Of a DNA stretch of 64,000 nt, positions 18,415 to 27,575 are shown in pieces (position 1 is the stretch's first letter; each line of letters starts with the position of its first letter). Location of the stretch: contig NZ_PHUL01000001.1 in NCBI RefSeq assembly GCF_002813425.1, positions 1,995,001 through 2,059,000 on the forward strand, read 5' to 3'. Position numbers and translations under genes: made by a program. The notes below the pieces were generated by a model, which saw nothing but the letters and a program-made list of their open reading frames with translations, did not search any database and had not been told where the DNA came from. The stretch is from Cellulophaga sp. RHA19 (GTDB taxonomy: Bacteria > Bacteroidota > Bacteroidia > Flavobacteriales > Flavobacteriaceae).

Positions 18415-18422
18415 CAAAAATA
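18415..18422 (-). promoter_or_regulatory. -7 box of the Hsp15-like gene
   Basis: TATTTTTG on the minus strand, about 33 bases before the preferred ATG. It decides the start of that gene and defines a divergent promoter region with the FKBP gene. Confidence 0.5.
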
Positions 18423-18460
18423 GGGGAAAATTGTATCTTGCGACTCATAAATTAGAATAG

Positions 18461-19417
18461 ATGAAATTTAAGAACATATTTTTAGTTGCGTTACTTGTCG
18501 TAATACTTTGGGCTTGTAATAGCGATGATAATGGTTTTACAATAGAGCCTCCAAAAGCATTAAGTGAAATAGTAGACCAAGATAAAGACTCTATAGTTAA
18601 ATACTTGGAAACACACTTTTACAACTATGAAGAATTTCAAAGTCCACCAGCAGATTTTGATTATAAAATTGTTTTAGGTAAAATTGAAGGGGATAATGCA
18701 GATAAAACTCCGTTAATAGATATGATGACGGCTGTTAAAACAACGGTGCGCTCTGAAGAAAGAGGTATAAATGATGATAAAGAGGTAGAGCATACCTTTT
18801 ATTATTTAGTTGCTAGGGAAGGAATAGGGCAAACAGCACAGACTGCAGATTCTACCTATATACATTATGAAGGTTTATTGTTAGATGATACAGTTTTTGA
18901 TGCATCTACATCTGCACCTTTGTGGTTGGGTTATACTAATAGAATTAGAGGAATTTCTGAAGCTGTACAGTTCTTAAAAGCGGGTAAAGTATTAACAAAT
19001 GATGATATAAATGATGATGGAACATTTGAAGTAAGTGATTATGGGGTAGGTATGATAATTTTTCCTTCGGCACTTGGTTATTACAACAGTGCTCAGCCAT
19101 CTATACCTGAATATAGTCCTTTGATTTTTAAAATTGATTTAATAGCCGTAAATAAAGCAGATCATGATAATGACGGTGTACCATCATATTTAGAAGATTT
19201 AAATGGAAATGGTTATTTATATGATGATAATACAGATTTAAAATCAGAAAACAGTTCAACATCAATAGCAACAACACCAGACTTTTTAGATACAGATGAT
19301 GATAATGATGGTATATTAACTAGAGATGAAATTAGTGATGAAGATGGTAATATTATTTTACCTTACCCAGATACTGATGGTGATGGTGTGCCAAACTATT
19401 TGGATCCAAATAACTAA
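18461..19417 (+). CDS. FKBP-type peptidyl-prolyl isomerase lipoprotein with Ca-binding repeats
   Basis: 318 residues. The lipoprotein signal ends ILWAC (Cys19). A central FKBP-like domain (about 110-230) contains YIHYEGLLLDDTVFDAS and MIIFPSALGYY. The C-terminus (about 232-318) holds DHDNDGVPSYLEDLNGNG, DTDDDNDGI and DTDGDGVPNYLDP, thrombospondin-type-3-like calcium loops. It is likely an envelope foldase. Such FKBP lipoproteins occur in gliding-motility contexts in flavobacteria, but nothing nearby ties this one to gliding. Confidence 0.85.
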   Translation: MKFKNIFLVALLVVILWACNSDDNGFTIEPPKALSEIVDQDKDSIVKYLETHFYNYEEFQSPPADFDYKIVLGKIEGDNADKTPLIDMMTAVKTTVRSEERGINDDKEVEHTFYYLVAREGIGQTAQTADSTYIHYEGLLLDDTVFDASTSAPLWLGYTNRIRGISEAVQFLKAGKVLTNDDINDDGTFEVSDYGVGMIIFPSALGYYNSAQPSIPEYSPLIFKIDLIAVNKADHDNDGVPSYLEDLNGNGYLYDDNTDLKSENSSTSIATTPDFLDTDDDNDGILTRDEISDEDGNIILPYPDTDGDGVPNYLDPNN

Positions 19418-19450
19418 TAGTATTAACACTATTTAGTATAGTAAAATTAA

Positions 19451-19480
19451 AAAGCCCTAGAAATTAATTTCTAGGGCTTT
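19451..19480. terminator. Bidirectional terminator
   Basis: A perfect 30-base palindrome, AAAGCCCTAGAAATT followed by its complement, with A and T flanks. It lies between the convergent FKBP and outer-membrane barrel genes. Confidence 0.8.
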
Positions 19481-19516
19481 TATAATTTTAATTAAGTTCT
19501 TTAAAATAAAATACTG

Positions 19517-20101
19517 TTATAGTTTTAAAGATAAACTTAATATGAGTTGATCTGGTCTGGTGTCTATTCTGTCTCCTCCATTAATTAAGTTGTTGGAGTT
19601 TAGTATAGAAACTTCATTATCACTAAATCCTCTTTCATACCTTACGTCAACTCCTAAATTACCTAGGTTAACACCTACGCCTACGTTAAGACCTACGGTA
19701 AAGTCGTTATCTACATCGCCAATAGTTATACCATCATAATCTGTATCTAAAATATACTGGAAAGCAGGACCTGCAAATACGTTTACAGGGCCAATAACTT
19801 TTGCGCCAACTAAAACTGGTAAATCTAGTTTTTGCATTTTAAAATCTTCAGCATATCCAGATTTTAAAGATGTGTACACTAATTCTGGTCTTAAATACAA
19901 GTTGCCACCAGTTTGTGCAAAAATACCAAAGTGAAAACCTACATTTTTGTCAGGATCATTATATGCATCTTTTGCAGAGTCATAATAATCTCCGTTACCA
20001 CCATAGTTTAAACCTCCTTTAATACCAAAACTTGCATCAGTTTGGGCAAAAGTTGTTAAACTTGCCAAAGCCATTGTAATTACTAAAAGTGTTTTTTTCA
20101 T
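19517..20101 (-). CDS. Outer-membrane beta-barrel protein (PorT-like family)
   Basis: 194 residues: signal peptide ending TTFAQ, then alternating strands starting ASFGIKGGLNYGG and including FHFGIFAQTG, LYLRPELVYTS and LNVGVGVNLG, ending in an aromatic-poor LILSLSLKL strand. This is the small eight-stranded barrel type common in Bacteroidota. Role is unknown. It is monocistronic. Confidence 0.82.
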   Translation of the reverse strand: MKKTLLVITMALASLTTFAQTDASFGIKGGLNYGGNGDYYDSAKDAYNDPDKNVGFHFGIFAQTGGNLYLRPELVYTSLKSGYAEDFKMQKLDLPVLVGAKVIGPVNVFAGPAFQYILDTDYDGITIGDVDNDFTVGLNVGVGVNLGNLGVDVRYERGFSDNEVSILNSNNLINGGDRIDTRPDQLILSLSLKL

Positions 20102-20119
20102 TTTAAAAGTGTTTTAAAC

Positions 20120-20154
20120 AAAAAGAGAGCGACTGTAAAAAAACAATCACTCTC
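20120..20154 (-). terminator. Terminator of the transketolase pair
   Basis: GAGAGTGATTGT pairs with ACAGTCGCTCTC through two wobbles on the minus strand and is followed by a T run, 50 bases after the stop. Confidence 0.65.
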
Positions 20155-20206
20155 AATATGTTATTAATTAATATGTAAGTTAAGTATCAAAAACGATACC
20201 ATTTTC

Positions 20207-21160
20207 TTACTTGCGTTCTATAACTTTTAAAACGGCTTTTTCTATAGCTTTATTGTCTAAACCGTATTTTTCCATTAACTGTGCAGGAGTACCACTTTCT
20301 CCAAAAGTATCATTGGTACCAATAAACTCTTGCGGAGTTGGTTGGCTAGTTGCTAAAACACGAGCAACACTTTCTCCTAAGCCACCTAAAACATTATGTT
20401 CTTCTGCAGTTACAATACAACCTGTTTTTTTAACAGAGTTAATAATTGCGTTAGCATCTAAAGGTTTTATTGTGTGCATATTTATAACTTCTGCAGAAAT
20501 ACCTTGACTTTCTAAGTTTTCGGCAGCTACTAAAGCCTCCCAAACTAAGTGACCAGTAGCTACAATAGTAACATCTGTACCTTCTGTTAAGTGTAATGCT
20601 TTACCTATTTCAAATTTTTGATCTACAGGAGTAAAGTTAGCTACTTTTGGTCTTCCAAAACGTAAGTATACAGGACCTTCATATTCTGCAATTGCAATGG
20701 TTGCAGCCTTTGTTTGGTTGTAATCACAAGGGTTAATAACTACCATTCCTGGTAACATTTTCATTAATCCTATGTCTTCTAGTATTTGGTGTGTAGCACC
20801 ATCTTCACCTAGAGTAACACCAGCGTGAGAAGCACAAACTTTTACATTTTTACCAGAATAAGCTATAGATTGGCGTATTTGGTCATAAACTCTTCCTGTA
20901 GAAAAGTTTGCAAAAGTACCCGTAAAAGGTATTTTGCCACCAATAGTTAAACCTGCAGCAATACCCATCATATTAGCTTCAGCAATACCTATTTGAAAGA
21001 ATCTCTCTGGATTTTCTTCTATAAATTTATCCATTTTAAGAGAACCAATTAAATCTGCACATAATGCAACAACATTAGGATTTGTTCTTCCTAATTCTGC
21101 TAAACCTGCACCAAAACCACTTCTAGTATCGTTTTTTCCTTGATCTATGTATTTTTTCAT
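20207..21160 (-). CDS. Transketolase, C-terminal subunit
   Basis: 317 residues covering the pyrimidine-binding and C-terminal domains. FFQIGIAEANMMGIAAGL contains the catalytic Glu that activates thiamine diphosphate, followed by CASHAGVTLGEDGATHQ. Split transketolases are usual in this lineage. It pairs with the N-terminal subunit gene 48 bases upstream to make the pentose-phosphate pathway enzyme. Confidence 0.93.
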   Translation of the reverse strand: MKKYIDQGKNDTRSGFGAGLAELGRTNPNVVALCADLIGSLKMDKFIEENPERFFQIGIAEANMMGIAAGLTIGGKIPFTGTFANFSTGRVYDQIRQSIAYSGKNVKVCASHAGVTLGEDGATHQILEDIGLMKMLPGMVVINPCDYNQTKAATIAIAEYEGPVYLRFGRPKVANFTPVDQKFEIGKALHLTEGTDVTIVATGHLVWEALVAAENLESQGISAEVINMHTIKPLDANAIINSVKKTGCIVTAEEHNVLGGLGESVARVLATSQPTPQEFIGTNDTFGESGTPAQLMEKYGLDNKAIEKAVLKVIERK

Positions 21161-21208
21161 ATCCTTTATGATTTTTCTCTGTGTAAGAGAAGGTAGATTT
21201 AATTTTTA

Positions 21209-22054
21209 TTAGTAGTCTCCTAAAGTTTCAGGATTTTGTGCTAGTGCAGTCTCTAGTTGTTCATCACTAGGAGCTTTACCATGCCATGCGTGTGTGTGCA
21301 TCATAAAATCTACACCATTACCCATAACTGTGTGTAATAAAACACAAATTGGTTTGCCATTACCTGTCATAGACTTCGCCTTTTTAAGACCATCTATTAC
21401 AGCTTCAAGGTTGTTACCTTCTTTAACATCTAAAACGTCCCATCCAAAAGCTTCAAATTTAGCTCTAATGCTACCCATATTTAATACAGTGTCAGTAGAA
21501 CCATCAATTTGTTGACCATTTAAATCTATAGTAGAAATTAAATTATCAACTTTATTGGCAGAAGCATACATCATAGCTTCCCAATTTTGACCTTCTTGTA
21601 ACTCGCCATCACCGTGTAAACTATACACAATGTTGCTGTCTTTGTTTAGTTTTTTAGCAAGTGCTGCACCAATAGCTACAGACATTCCTTGTCCTAATGA
21701 TCCAGATGCTATACGCACACCAGGTAAACCTTCATGTGTAGTTGGGTGTCCTTGTAGTCTAGAATTAATTAGTCTAAAAGTGTTAAGCTCGTCTACAGGA
21801 AAATACCCGCTACGTGCTAATACACTATAGTAAACAGGAGAAATATGACCGTTAGATAAAAAGAAAAGGTCTTCACCTTTACCATCCATGTCAAATCCTT
21901 CGTTTAGTTCCATTAATTCATTGTACAGGGCTACAAAAAATTCTGCACAACCTAAAGAACCACCTGGGTGGCCAGAGTTTACTTTGTGCACCATTCTTAA
22001 AATATCCCTTCTCACTTGCGTGGTCAAATCTTGTAATTCTTCCAGTCTTGGCAT
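21209..22054 (-). CDS. Transketolase, N-terminal subunit
   Basis: 281 residues forming the thiamine-diphosphate pyrophosphate domain. The GDG...N motif is GDGELQEGQNWEAMMYA, the N-terminus has HKVNSGHPGGSLGCAEFF, and HTHAWHGKAP lies near the end. It is first gene of the two-gene unit. I see no thiamine-box riboswitch in the 170-base upstream gap. Confidence 0.93.
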   Translation of the reverse strand: MPRLEELQDLTTQVRRDILRMVHKVNSGHPGGSLGCAEFFVALYNELMELNEGFDMDGKGEDLFFLSNGHISPVYYSVLARSGYFPVDELNTFRLINSRLQGHPTTHEGLPGVRIASGSLGQGMSVAIGAALAKKLNKDSNIVYSLHGDGELQEGQNWEAMMYASANKVDNLISTIDLNGQQIDGSTDTVLNMGSIRAKFEAFGWDVLDVKEGNNLEAVIDGLKKAKSMTGNGKPICVLLHTVMGNGVDFMMHTHAWHGKAPSDEQLETALAQNPETLGDY

Positions 22055-22195
22055 TTTATATGTTGTGTTAATTCGCGTGTAAAAATAAGCTCTATCTTTT
22101 GCGTGTACAAGGCTAGTTATTATAATTTATTAACTACTTTATAATTAATACAGAACTTTATTTTTTTGTTAGCAATTTTTTGTAGATGAGTTGAT

Positions 22196-22203
22196 TATAT
22201 TTG
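22196..22203 (+). promoter_or_regulatory. -7 box upstream of tgt
   Basis: TATATTTG, matching TAnnTTTG, 22 bases before the TTG start. Confidence 0.5.
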
Positions 22204-22224
22204 CGGTTATAAATACTATAGTTT

Positions 22225-23355
22225 TTGAAATTTACATTAGAAAAAAAAGACCCGCAGAGTAAAGCACGTGCAGCTACAATGGTAACAGATCACGGTGTTA
22301 TAGAAACACCTATTTTTATGCCAGTTGGTACAGTAGCTTCTGTTAAAGGGGTTCATCAGAGAGAATTAAAAGAAGAAATAAATCCAGATATTATTTTAGG
22401 AAATACATACCATTTGTATTTGCGTCCTAAATTAGATATACTTGAAGCTGCTGGTGGTTTGCACAAGTTTATGGGCTGGGATCGTAATATTTTAACAGAT
22501 AGTGGTGGTTACCAAGTTTATTCTTTATCTGCGAATAGAAAAATAAAAGAAGAAGGTGTTAAGTTTAAATCTCATATAGATGGTTCTTACCACTTTTTTA
22601 CTCCAGAAAACGTAATGGAAATTCAGCGTACCATTGGCGCAGATATTATTATGGCTTTTGATGAGTGTACACCTTACCCTTGCGATTATAATTATGCAAA
22701 GCGCTCTATGCATATGACGCACCGTTGGTTAGACCGTTGTATGAATCACTTAGAAAAACTACCTTTTAAATACGGATACGAACAAACATTTTTTCCTATT
22801 GTACAAGGTTCTACGTATAAGGATTTACGTAAACAATCTGCAGAGTATATTGCAAACGCAGGTGCAGAAGGTAATGCTATTGGCGGCTTGTCTGTAGGTG
22901 AGCCAGCAGAAGAAATGTATGCAATGACAGAGGTTGTTTGCGATATTTTACCAGAAGAAAAACCAAGATATTTAATGGGTGTTGGTACACCAATTAATAT
23001 TTTAGAAAATATTGCTTTAGGTGTAGATATGTTTGACTGTGTAATGCCAACGCGTAATGCACGTAATGGTATGTTATTTACAGCGCACGGAACTATCAAT
23101 ATTAAAAATAAAAAGTGGGAAGCAGATTTTTCTCCTATTGATGAAATGGGAATTACATTTGTAGACACAGAGTATACTAAAGCTTATTTACGCCATTTAT
23201 TTGCTGCTAATGAGTATTTAGGTAAGCAAATTGCTACCATACATAATTTAGGTTTTTATTTATGGTTGACTCGTGAAGCTAGAAAGCATATTATTGCCGG
23301 AGATTTTACCGAATGGAAAAATATGATGGTAAAACAAATGGATAAAAGATTGTAA
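22225..23355 (+). CDS. tgt: tRNA-guanine transglycosylase (queuosine)
   Basis: 376 residues starting at TTG; no in-frame ATG precedes the conserved KFTLEKKDPQSKARA. D92 (TDSGGYQ) and nucleophile D271 (FDCVMPTRNARNG) are present. It inserts preQ1 into tRNA anticodons. Residues 300-330, where most bacterial enzymes have the CxCxxC zinc site, read DFSPIDEMGITFVDTEYTKA without any cysteine. This appears to be normal for Bacteroidota as I recall. It is first of a probable tgt-lptF/G-eamA unit (3-base gap, then overlap). Confidence 0.93.
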   Translation: MKFTLEKKDPQSKARAATMVTDHGVIETPIFMPVGTVASVKGVHQRELKEEINPDIILGNTYHLYLRPKLDILEAAGGLHKFMGWDRNILTDSGGYQVYSLSANRKIKEEGVKFKSHIDGSYHFFTPENVMEIQRTIGADIIMAFDECTPYPCDYNYAKRSMHMTHRWLDRCMNHLEKLPFKYGYEQTFFPIVQGSTYKDLRKQSAEYIANAGAEGNAIGGLSVGEPAEEMYAMTEVVCDILPEEKPRYLMGVGTPINILENIALGVDMFDCVMPTRNARNGMLFTAHGTINIKNKKWEADFSPIDEMGITFVDTEYTKAYLRHLFAANEYLGKQIATIHNLGFYLWLTREARKHIIAGDFTEWKNMMVKQMDKRL

Positions 23356-23358
23356 TAG

Positions 23359-24438
23359 TTGAGTATATTAGATAAATACATATTAAAACGCTACCTGCTT
23401 ACCTTTGCGGTAATGCTACTGTTATTTGTGCCAATAGGTGTAATGCTAGATTTGGCAGAAAAAATAGCTAAAATGGTACGTAATGAGGCACCAACTATAG
23501 AGATTTTAAAGTATTATATGAACTTTATTATTTATATAGGTAGCTTATTATTTCCTATATTTTTGTTTTTATCTATCATCTTTTTTACATCTAAACTCGC
23601 CTCAAATACAGAAATTGTCGCAATATTAAGCTCAGGAGTTTCTTTTGGTAGGTTTTTAAGGCCTTATTTTATGGGTGCTACCATTATTGCTGTACTAATG
23701 TTTGTAATGGCAATGTTTATTGTCCCCAAAGCCAGTTTAGATTATCATGAGTTTATATTTAAGTACTTAAAGAAAGGTAAAAAGTTTCAGGAGACCAGTA
23801 ATATTTATAATCAATTAAACGAAAACGAATTTCTTTACATTAGTAATTTTGACCCAAATAGGCAGTTAGGTAGCAATTTTGTGTTAGAACATTTTAATGA
23901 TGATGATAAATTAGCATATAAGCTTACAGCTTCTAGTATTAGATGGATACCAAAAGACACTGTTTATAGATTAACAGGTTTTACATCTAGAGTATTAAAA
24001 GAAGATATAGAAGTGGTTGAAAAGCAGAGTAGACTAGATACTATTTTTAATTTTAAAATAGATGATTTAACTCCTGTTAGTTACGTAGCTGAAACTAAAA
24101 ATATTTTTGAGTTAAACGAGTTTATTGAAGATCAGCGCAAAAAAGGAGCGTCTAACATAAATACATATGTAATGGCTAAGTATAAGCGTTGGGCATTACC
24201 TGTAAGTGCTTTTATACTAACTTTAATAGCAGTATCTGTTTCTTCAATAAAGCGTAGAGGAGGTATGGGGTTAAATTTAGCATTTGGAATTGTAATTGCC
24301 TTTGTTTACATATTTTTTGATAGAGTTTTTGCTATTCTTGCAGAAAAAGCAGGTTTGTCACCCTTAATAGCTATCATAATACCTAATGCAATATTTGCAA
24401 TCATTGGCTTATTCTTGTTAAAAAATGCTAAGCGATAA
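23359..24438 (+). CDS. LptF/LptG-family permease (YjgP/YjgQ)
   Basis: 359 residues from a TTG start (LSILDKYILKRYLLTF), three bases after tgt. There are three N-terminal helices, a periplasmic jelly-roll region (about 130-265) and three C-terminal helices, as in the LPS export ABC permease subunits LptF/G. It would move LPS from the inner membrane. Whether it is F or G cannot be decided from one sequence. Its 3' end overlaps the next gene by 14 bases. Confidence 0.88.
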   Translation: MSILDKYILKRYLLTFAVMLLLFVPIGVMLDLAEKIAKMVRNEAPTIEILKYYMNFIIYIGSLLFPIFLFLSIIFFTSKLASNTEIVAILSSGVSFGRFLRPYFMGATIIAVLMFVMAMFIVPKASLDYHEFIFKYLKKGKKFQETSNIYNQLNENEFLYISNFDPNRQLGSNFVLEHFNDDDKLAYKLTASSIRWIPKDTVYRLTGFTSRVLKEDIEVVEKQSRLDTIFNFKIDDLTPVSYVAETKNIFELNEFIEDQRKKGASNINTYVMAKYKRWALPVSAFILTLIAVSVSSIKRRGGMGLNLAFGIVIAFVYIFFDRVFAILAEKAGLSPLIAIIIPNAIFAIIGLFLLKNAKR

Positions 24439-25339
24439 ATTTAAAAACTATCTACACTTACACTTTATTGTGTTTGTTTGGGGCTTTACAGCTGTATTAG
24501 GTAAATTAATAACTATAGACGCGCTACCATTAGTTTGGTATCGTATGTTTTTTGCAGCTATTTTTGTGCTGCTATTTATATTGGTACGTAAAAACAGATT
24601 AAAAGTTAGTCGCAAAACATTATTGTTACTGCTTGGTACTGGTGTAATAATAGCCTTGCATTGGGTAACTTTTTTTTCCTCTATAAAAGTCTCTAATGTA
24701 TCAGTAACATTAGCAACAATTTCTTCTGGGGCATTTTTTGCAGCTATTTTAGAACCAATTTGGTATAAACGTAAAGTTATTTGGTATGAGATTGTTTTTG
24801 GACTTGTGGTTATTGGCGGTTTAGGCTTAATATTTAATATTGATGCATCATATAAAGAAGGTATTATACTGGCATTAATTTCTGCATTTTTAGCCACAGT
24901 TTTTTCTTTAATGAATGGTAAACTTATTAAAGAGCACAAACCTTCAATTATTTCTTTTTATGAGCTTGGAGCAGGTGTAGTGTTTTTATCAATTTATATG
25001 CTTTTTCAAGGTAATTTAGAACAAGTAAGTTTTAAACTATCAACATCAGATTGGATTTACATTCTAATACTAGCATCATTTTGTACAGCTTACGCATTTA
25101 TTGCATCGGTTAAAATAATGAAATTTTTAAGTCCGTACACTGTAATGCTAACTACAAACCTAGAGCCTGTTTACGGTATTTTATTAGCGTTTATAATTTT
25201 TGGAGATAGTGAAAAAATGGACCCTATGTTTTATTTAGGAGCATTTATTATTTTGATAACAGTAATTGCAAATGGTATTTTAAAAAATAGAACGGCCAAA
25301 AAGAATTTAAAAGCCGCTAACAAGCAAGTAGTTGTTTAA
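24425..25339 (+). CDS. EamA/DMT-family transporter
   Basis: 304 residues with ten hydrophobic helices in two EamA repeats (about 10-140 and 150-290). FVWGFTAVLGKLI in the first helix and LEPVYGILLAFIIFG near the end are typical. It is a cytoplasmic-membrane exporter of metabolites with unknown substrate. ATG at 24425 lies inside the end of the permease gene, indicating translational coupling. Confidence 0.85.
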   Translation: MLSDKFKNYLHLHFIVFVWGFTAVLGKLITIDALPLVWYRMFFAAIFVLLFILVRKNRLKVSRKTLLLLLGTGVIIALHWVTFFSSIKVSNVSVTLATISSGAFFAAILEPIWYKRKVIWYEIVFGLVVIGGLGLIFNIDASYKEGIILALISAFLATVFSLMNGKLIKEHKPSIISFYELGAGVVFLSIYMLFQGNLEQVSFKLSTSDWIYILILASFCTAYAFIASVKIMKFLSPYTVMLTTNLEPVYGILLAFIIFGDSEKMDPMFYLGAFIILITVIANGILKNRTAKKNLKAANKQVVV

Positions 25340-25410
25340 CTTTTTAAGGTTATAAACTATCTTTGTTGATATCTACCAAAGTTTATTGCTGCTAATTTTA
25401 TGGATTACAT

Positions 25411-25418
25411 TATTTTTG
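25411..25418 (+). promoter_or_regulatory. -7 box setting the purM start
   Basis: TATTTTTG, a perfect box, 17 bases before the ATG at 25436. It lies downstream of an earlier in-frame ATG at 25400 and so argues against that start. A further TATCTTTG at 25358-25365 is an alternative promoter. Confidence 0.45.
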
Positions 25419-25435
25419 CGTCAAAGCAAAAAAGT

Positions 25436-26614
25436 ATGAGTTCATCTAATAGCGAAAGATATAACCAAAGAGGAGTTTCTGCATCTAAAGAAGATGTACA
25501 TAATGCAATTAAGAATATAGATAAAGGTCTTTTTCCTAAAGCGTTTTGTAAAATTGTTCCAGATTACTTAACTGGCGATAAAGAGCACTGCTTGGTAATG
25601 CACGCAGATGGTGCAGGTACAAAATCGTCTTTAGCATATATGTATTGGAAAGAAACAGGAGATATTTCTGTTTGGAAAGGCATAGCGCAAGATGCTTTAA
25701 TTATGAATATTGATGACCTTGTATGTGTTGGAGCAACAGATAATATAATGTTATCTTCTACCATAGGAAGAAATAAGAATTTAATTCCAGGAGAAGTTTT
25801 GTCTGCTATTATAAATGGTACAGAAGAACTTATTGAAGATTTAAAAAATCACGGAATAGTAATACATTCTACAGGTGGTGAAACGGCAGATGTAGGTGAT
25901 TTGGTACGTACAATAATTGTAGACTCTACTGTAACAGCAAGGCTTAATAAAAAAGATGTTATAGATAATGCCAACATTAAAGATGGCGATGTTATTGTAG
26001 GTTTAGAGTCTTTTGGACAAGCAACATATGAAACCGAGTATAATGGTGGTATGGGAAGTAACGGACTTACCTCTGCAAGACACGATGTGTTTTCTAAATA
26101 CTTAGCAGAAAAATACCCAGAGAGTTTTGATGCTGCTGTACCTGAAGATTTGGTATATTCTGGCGCTGTTAAATTAACAGATGCTGTAGAAAACTCTCCA
26201 ATAGATGCAGGTAAATTGGTATTGTCACCAACTAGAACGTATGCACCTATTATTAAAAAAATATTAGAAAAGTATAATGCAGCAGACATACACGGTATGG
26301 TGCATTGTAGTGGAGGAGCACAAACAAAAATTTTACACTTTGTAGATAATTTACACATTGTAAAAGACAACCTTTTTCCTGTGCCACCTTTATTTAAATT
26401 AATACAAGAACAGTCTAAAACAGATTGGAAAGAAATGTACCAAGTTTTTAATTGTGGTCACCGTATGGAGTTGTACGTAAACCCTGCAGTAGCAGAAGAC
26501 TTAATTGCTATTTCTAAAAGTTTTGGTGTAGATGCTAAAATAGTTGGTAAAGTAGAGGCTAGTGCAACTAAAAAATTGACTATTACTAGTGAGTATGGAA
26601 CTTTTGAGTACTAA
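25436..26614 (+). CDS. purM: Phosphoribosylformylglycinamidine cyclo-ligase (AIR synthetase)
   Basis: About 392 residues from the preferred ATG (MSSSNSERYNQRGVSASK); an in-frame ATG 36 bases earlier is possible. It is a PurM-like ATP-grasp-independent fold with HADGAGTKSS near residue 60, MNIDDLVCVGA near 95 and HSTGGETADVGD around 140. It closes the imidazole ring in purine synthesis. Length (over 380) fits the Bacteroidota version rather than the ~345-residue enterobacterial one. Monocistronic. Confidence 0.9.
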   Translation: MSSSNSERYNQRGVSASKEDVHNAIKNIDKGLFPKAFCKIVPDYLTGDKEHCLVMHADGAGTKSSLAYMYWKETGDISVWKGIAQDALIMNIDDLVCVGATDNIMLSSTIGRNKNLIPGEVLSAIINGTEELIEDLKNHGIVIHSTGGETADVGDLVRTIIVDSTVTARLNKKDVIDNANIKDGDVIVGLESFGQATYETEYNGGMGSNGLTSARHDVFSKYLAEKYPESFDAAVPEDLVYSGAVKLTDAVENSPIDAGKLVLSPTRTYAPIIKKILEKYNAADIHGMVHCSGGAQTKILHFVDNLHIVKDNLFPVPPLFKLIQEQSKTDWKEMYQVFNCGHRMELYVNPAVAEDLIAISKSFGVDAKIVGKVEASATKKLTITSEYGTFEY

Positions 26615-26664
26615 CTAACAACAATTTTCACCTTTTAATCGTTGTATTTATAAAACAACTAATT

Positions 26665-27111
26665 ATGGAAAGAAAACAGTTTTTAAGAACCTTAGGAGCA
26701 GGTGCGGCTTTTGCTTTAACGTTTCCTTGTTTAGGTGGGTGTTCTAGTGATAGCGACAGTGAAGAAGGAGATAAGAAAGAAGTACCTACTAATGTAGATT
26801 TTACAATAGATTTGGAGTCTAGTGAAGCTTCTAATTTACAAAACAATGGAGGTTTTATTTTGAAGAATGATGTTGTTGTGGTTAAAAATTTAGAAGGTGA
26901 GTTTGTAGCTGCTACTCAAATTTGTAGTCACGAAAATTATGACCAAATACGTTTTGCAGATGTAGATGGTGGTATTTTTTATTGTGACGTTCACGGCTCT
27001 AGATTTAGTCAAACTGGTGAGCCTTTAAACCAAGTAGATAGTAAAGCAGCAAAACCATTAAAAGTGTACCAAATAGCACTTACTGGTACTATGCTACGTG
27101 TATTTGAGTAG
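26665..27111 (+). CDS. Rieske-type [2Fe-2S] protein, lipoprotein
   Basis: 148 residues. Cluster ligands are C87/H89 (ICSHENYD) and C107/H110 (YCDVHGSRF). The N-terminus RKQFLRTLGAGAAFAL is Tat-like with a single Arg, followed by a lipobox-like LGGC. It should sit on the periplasmic side as an electron carrier. It lacks a transmembrane anchor as in cytochrome bc1. It lies just before the thioredoxin-ApbE operon but a promoter separates them. Confidence 0.85.
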   Translation: MERKQFLRTLGAGAAFALTFPCLGGCSSDSDSEEGDKKEVPTNVDFTIDLESSEASNLQNNGGFILKNDVVVVKNLEGEFVAATQICSHENYDQIRFADVDGGIFYCDVHGSRFSQTGEPLNQVDSKAAKPLKVYQIALTGTMLRVFE

Positions 27112-27119
27112 TTTGGCAA

Positions 27120-27127
27120 TATTTTTG
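27120..27127 (+). promoter_or_regulatory. -7 box of the thioredoxin-ApbE operon
   Basis: TATTTTTG, ending 13 bases before the ATG at 27141; the leader would be only a few bases long. Confidence 0.5.
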
Positions 27128-27140
27128 TTTTTAAATTGAT

Positions 27141-27575
27141 ATGAAAAATTTAATATTAGTCTTTAGCTTATTATTTTCTGGAATAATAACAGCACAAGAG
27201 TGGAGTACTAGTTTTTCTGATGCAGTAAAAAAAGCAAAAGAAGAGCAGAAGCAAGTATTATTGGTTTTCTCGGGTTCAGACTGGTGCGCGCCTTGTATAA
27301 AGTTAGATACTGAAATTTGGAAATCATCAGAATTTAAAAAATATGCAGAAGAACATTTAGTTCTTTACAGAGCAGATTTTCCTAGAAAAAAGAAAAATAG
27401 ATTAGCTAAAGATATAGAATTAGCTAACAAAGAGTTAGCAGATACCTATAACCAACAAGGTTTTTTTCCGTTAGTACTACTTTTAGATGCAGATAAAAAT
27501 ATTTTAGGTAAAACGGGATATAAAAACGTTTCTCCATTAAAATATATAGCGCATTTGACTACTTTTGTTAAGTGA
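27141..27575 (+). CDS. Exported thioredoxin-fold protein
   Basis: 144 residues: signal peptide ending IITAQ, then a thioredoxin domain with SGSDWCAPC (C49, C52) and the cis-proline region FFPLVLLLD. It is likely a periplasmic dithiol reductant. Its last codon overlaps the GTG start of apbE (GTGA), so the two are translationally coupled. It could keep the cysteine-rich DUF4266 lipoprotein or other operon products reduced. Confidence 0.85.
   Translation: MKNLILVFSLLFSGIITAQEWSTSFSDAVKKAKEEQKQVLLVFSGSDWCAPCIKLDTEIWKSSEFKKYAEEHLVLYRADFPRKKKNRLAKDIELANKELADTYNQQGFFPLVLLLDADKNILGKTGYKNVSPLKYIAHLTTFVK

Noticed and set aside
22055..22224. Thiamine riboswitch before the transketolase genes
   Set aside because: No conserved thi-box motifs are visible on the minus strand.
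24448..24939. 163-codon frame antisense to the EamA transporter gene
   Set aside because: It mirrors the membrane-helix codons and has no family features.
25400..25436. ATG at 25400 as the purM start
   Set aside because: A perfect promoter box lies inside this extension and the family start matches MSSSNSERYNQRG at 25436.
25849..26370. 173-codon frame antisense to purM
   Set aside because: Shadow of a well-conserved gene; low-complexity Ser/Pro composition.
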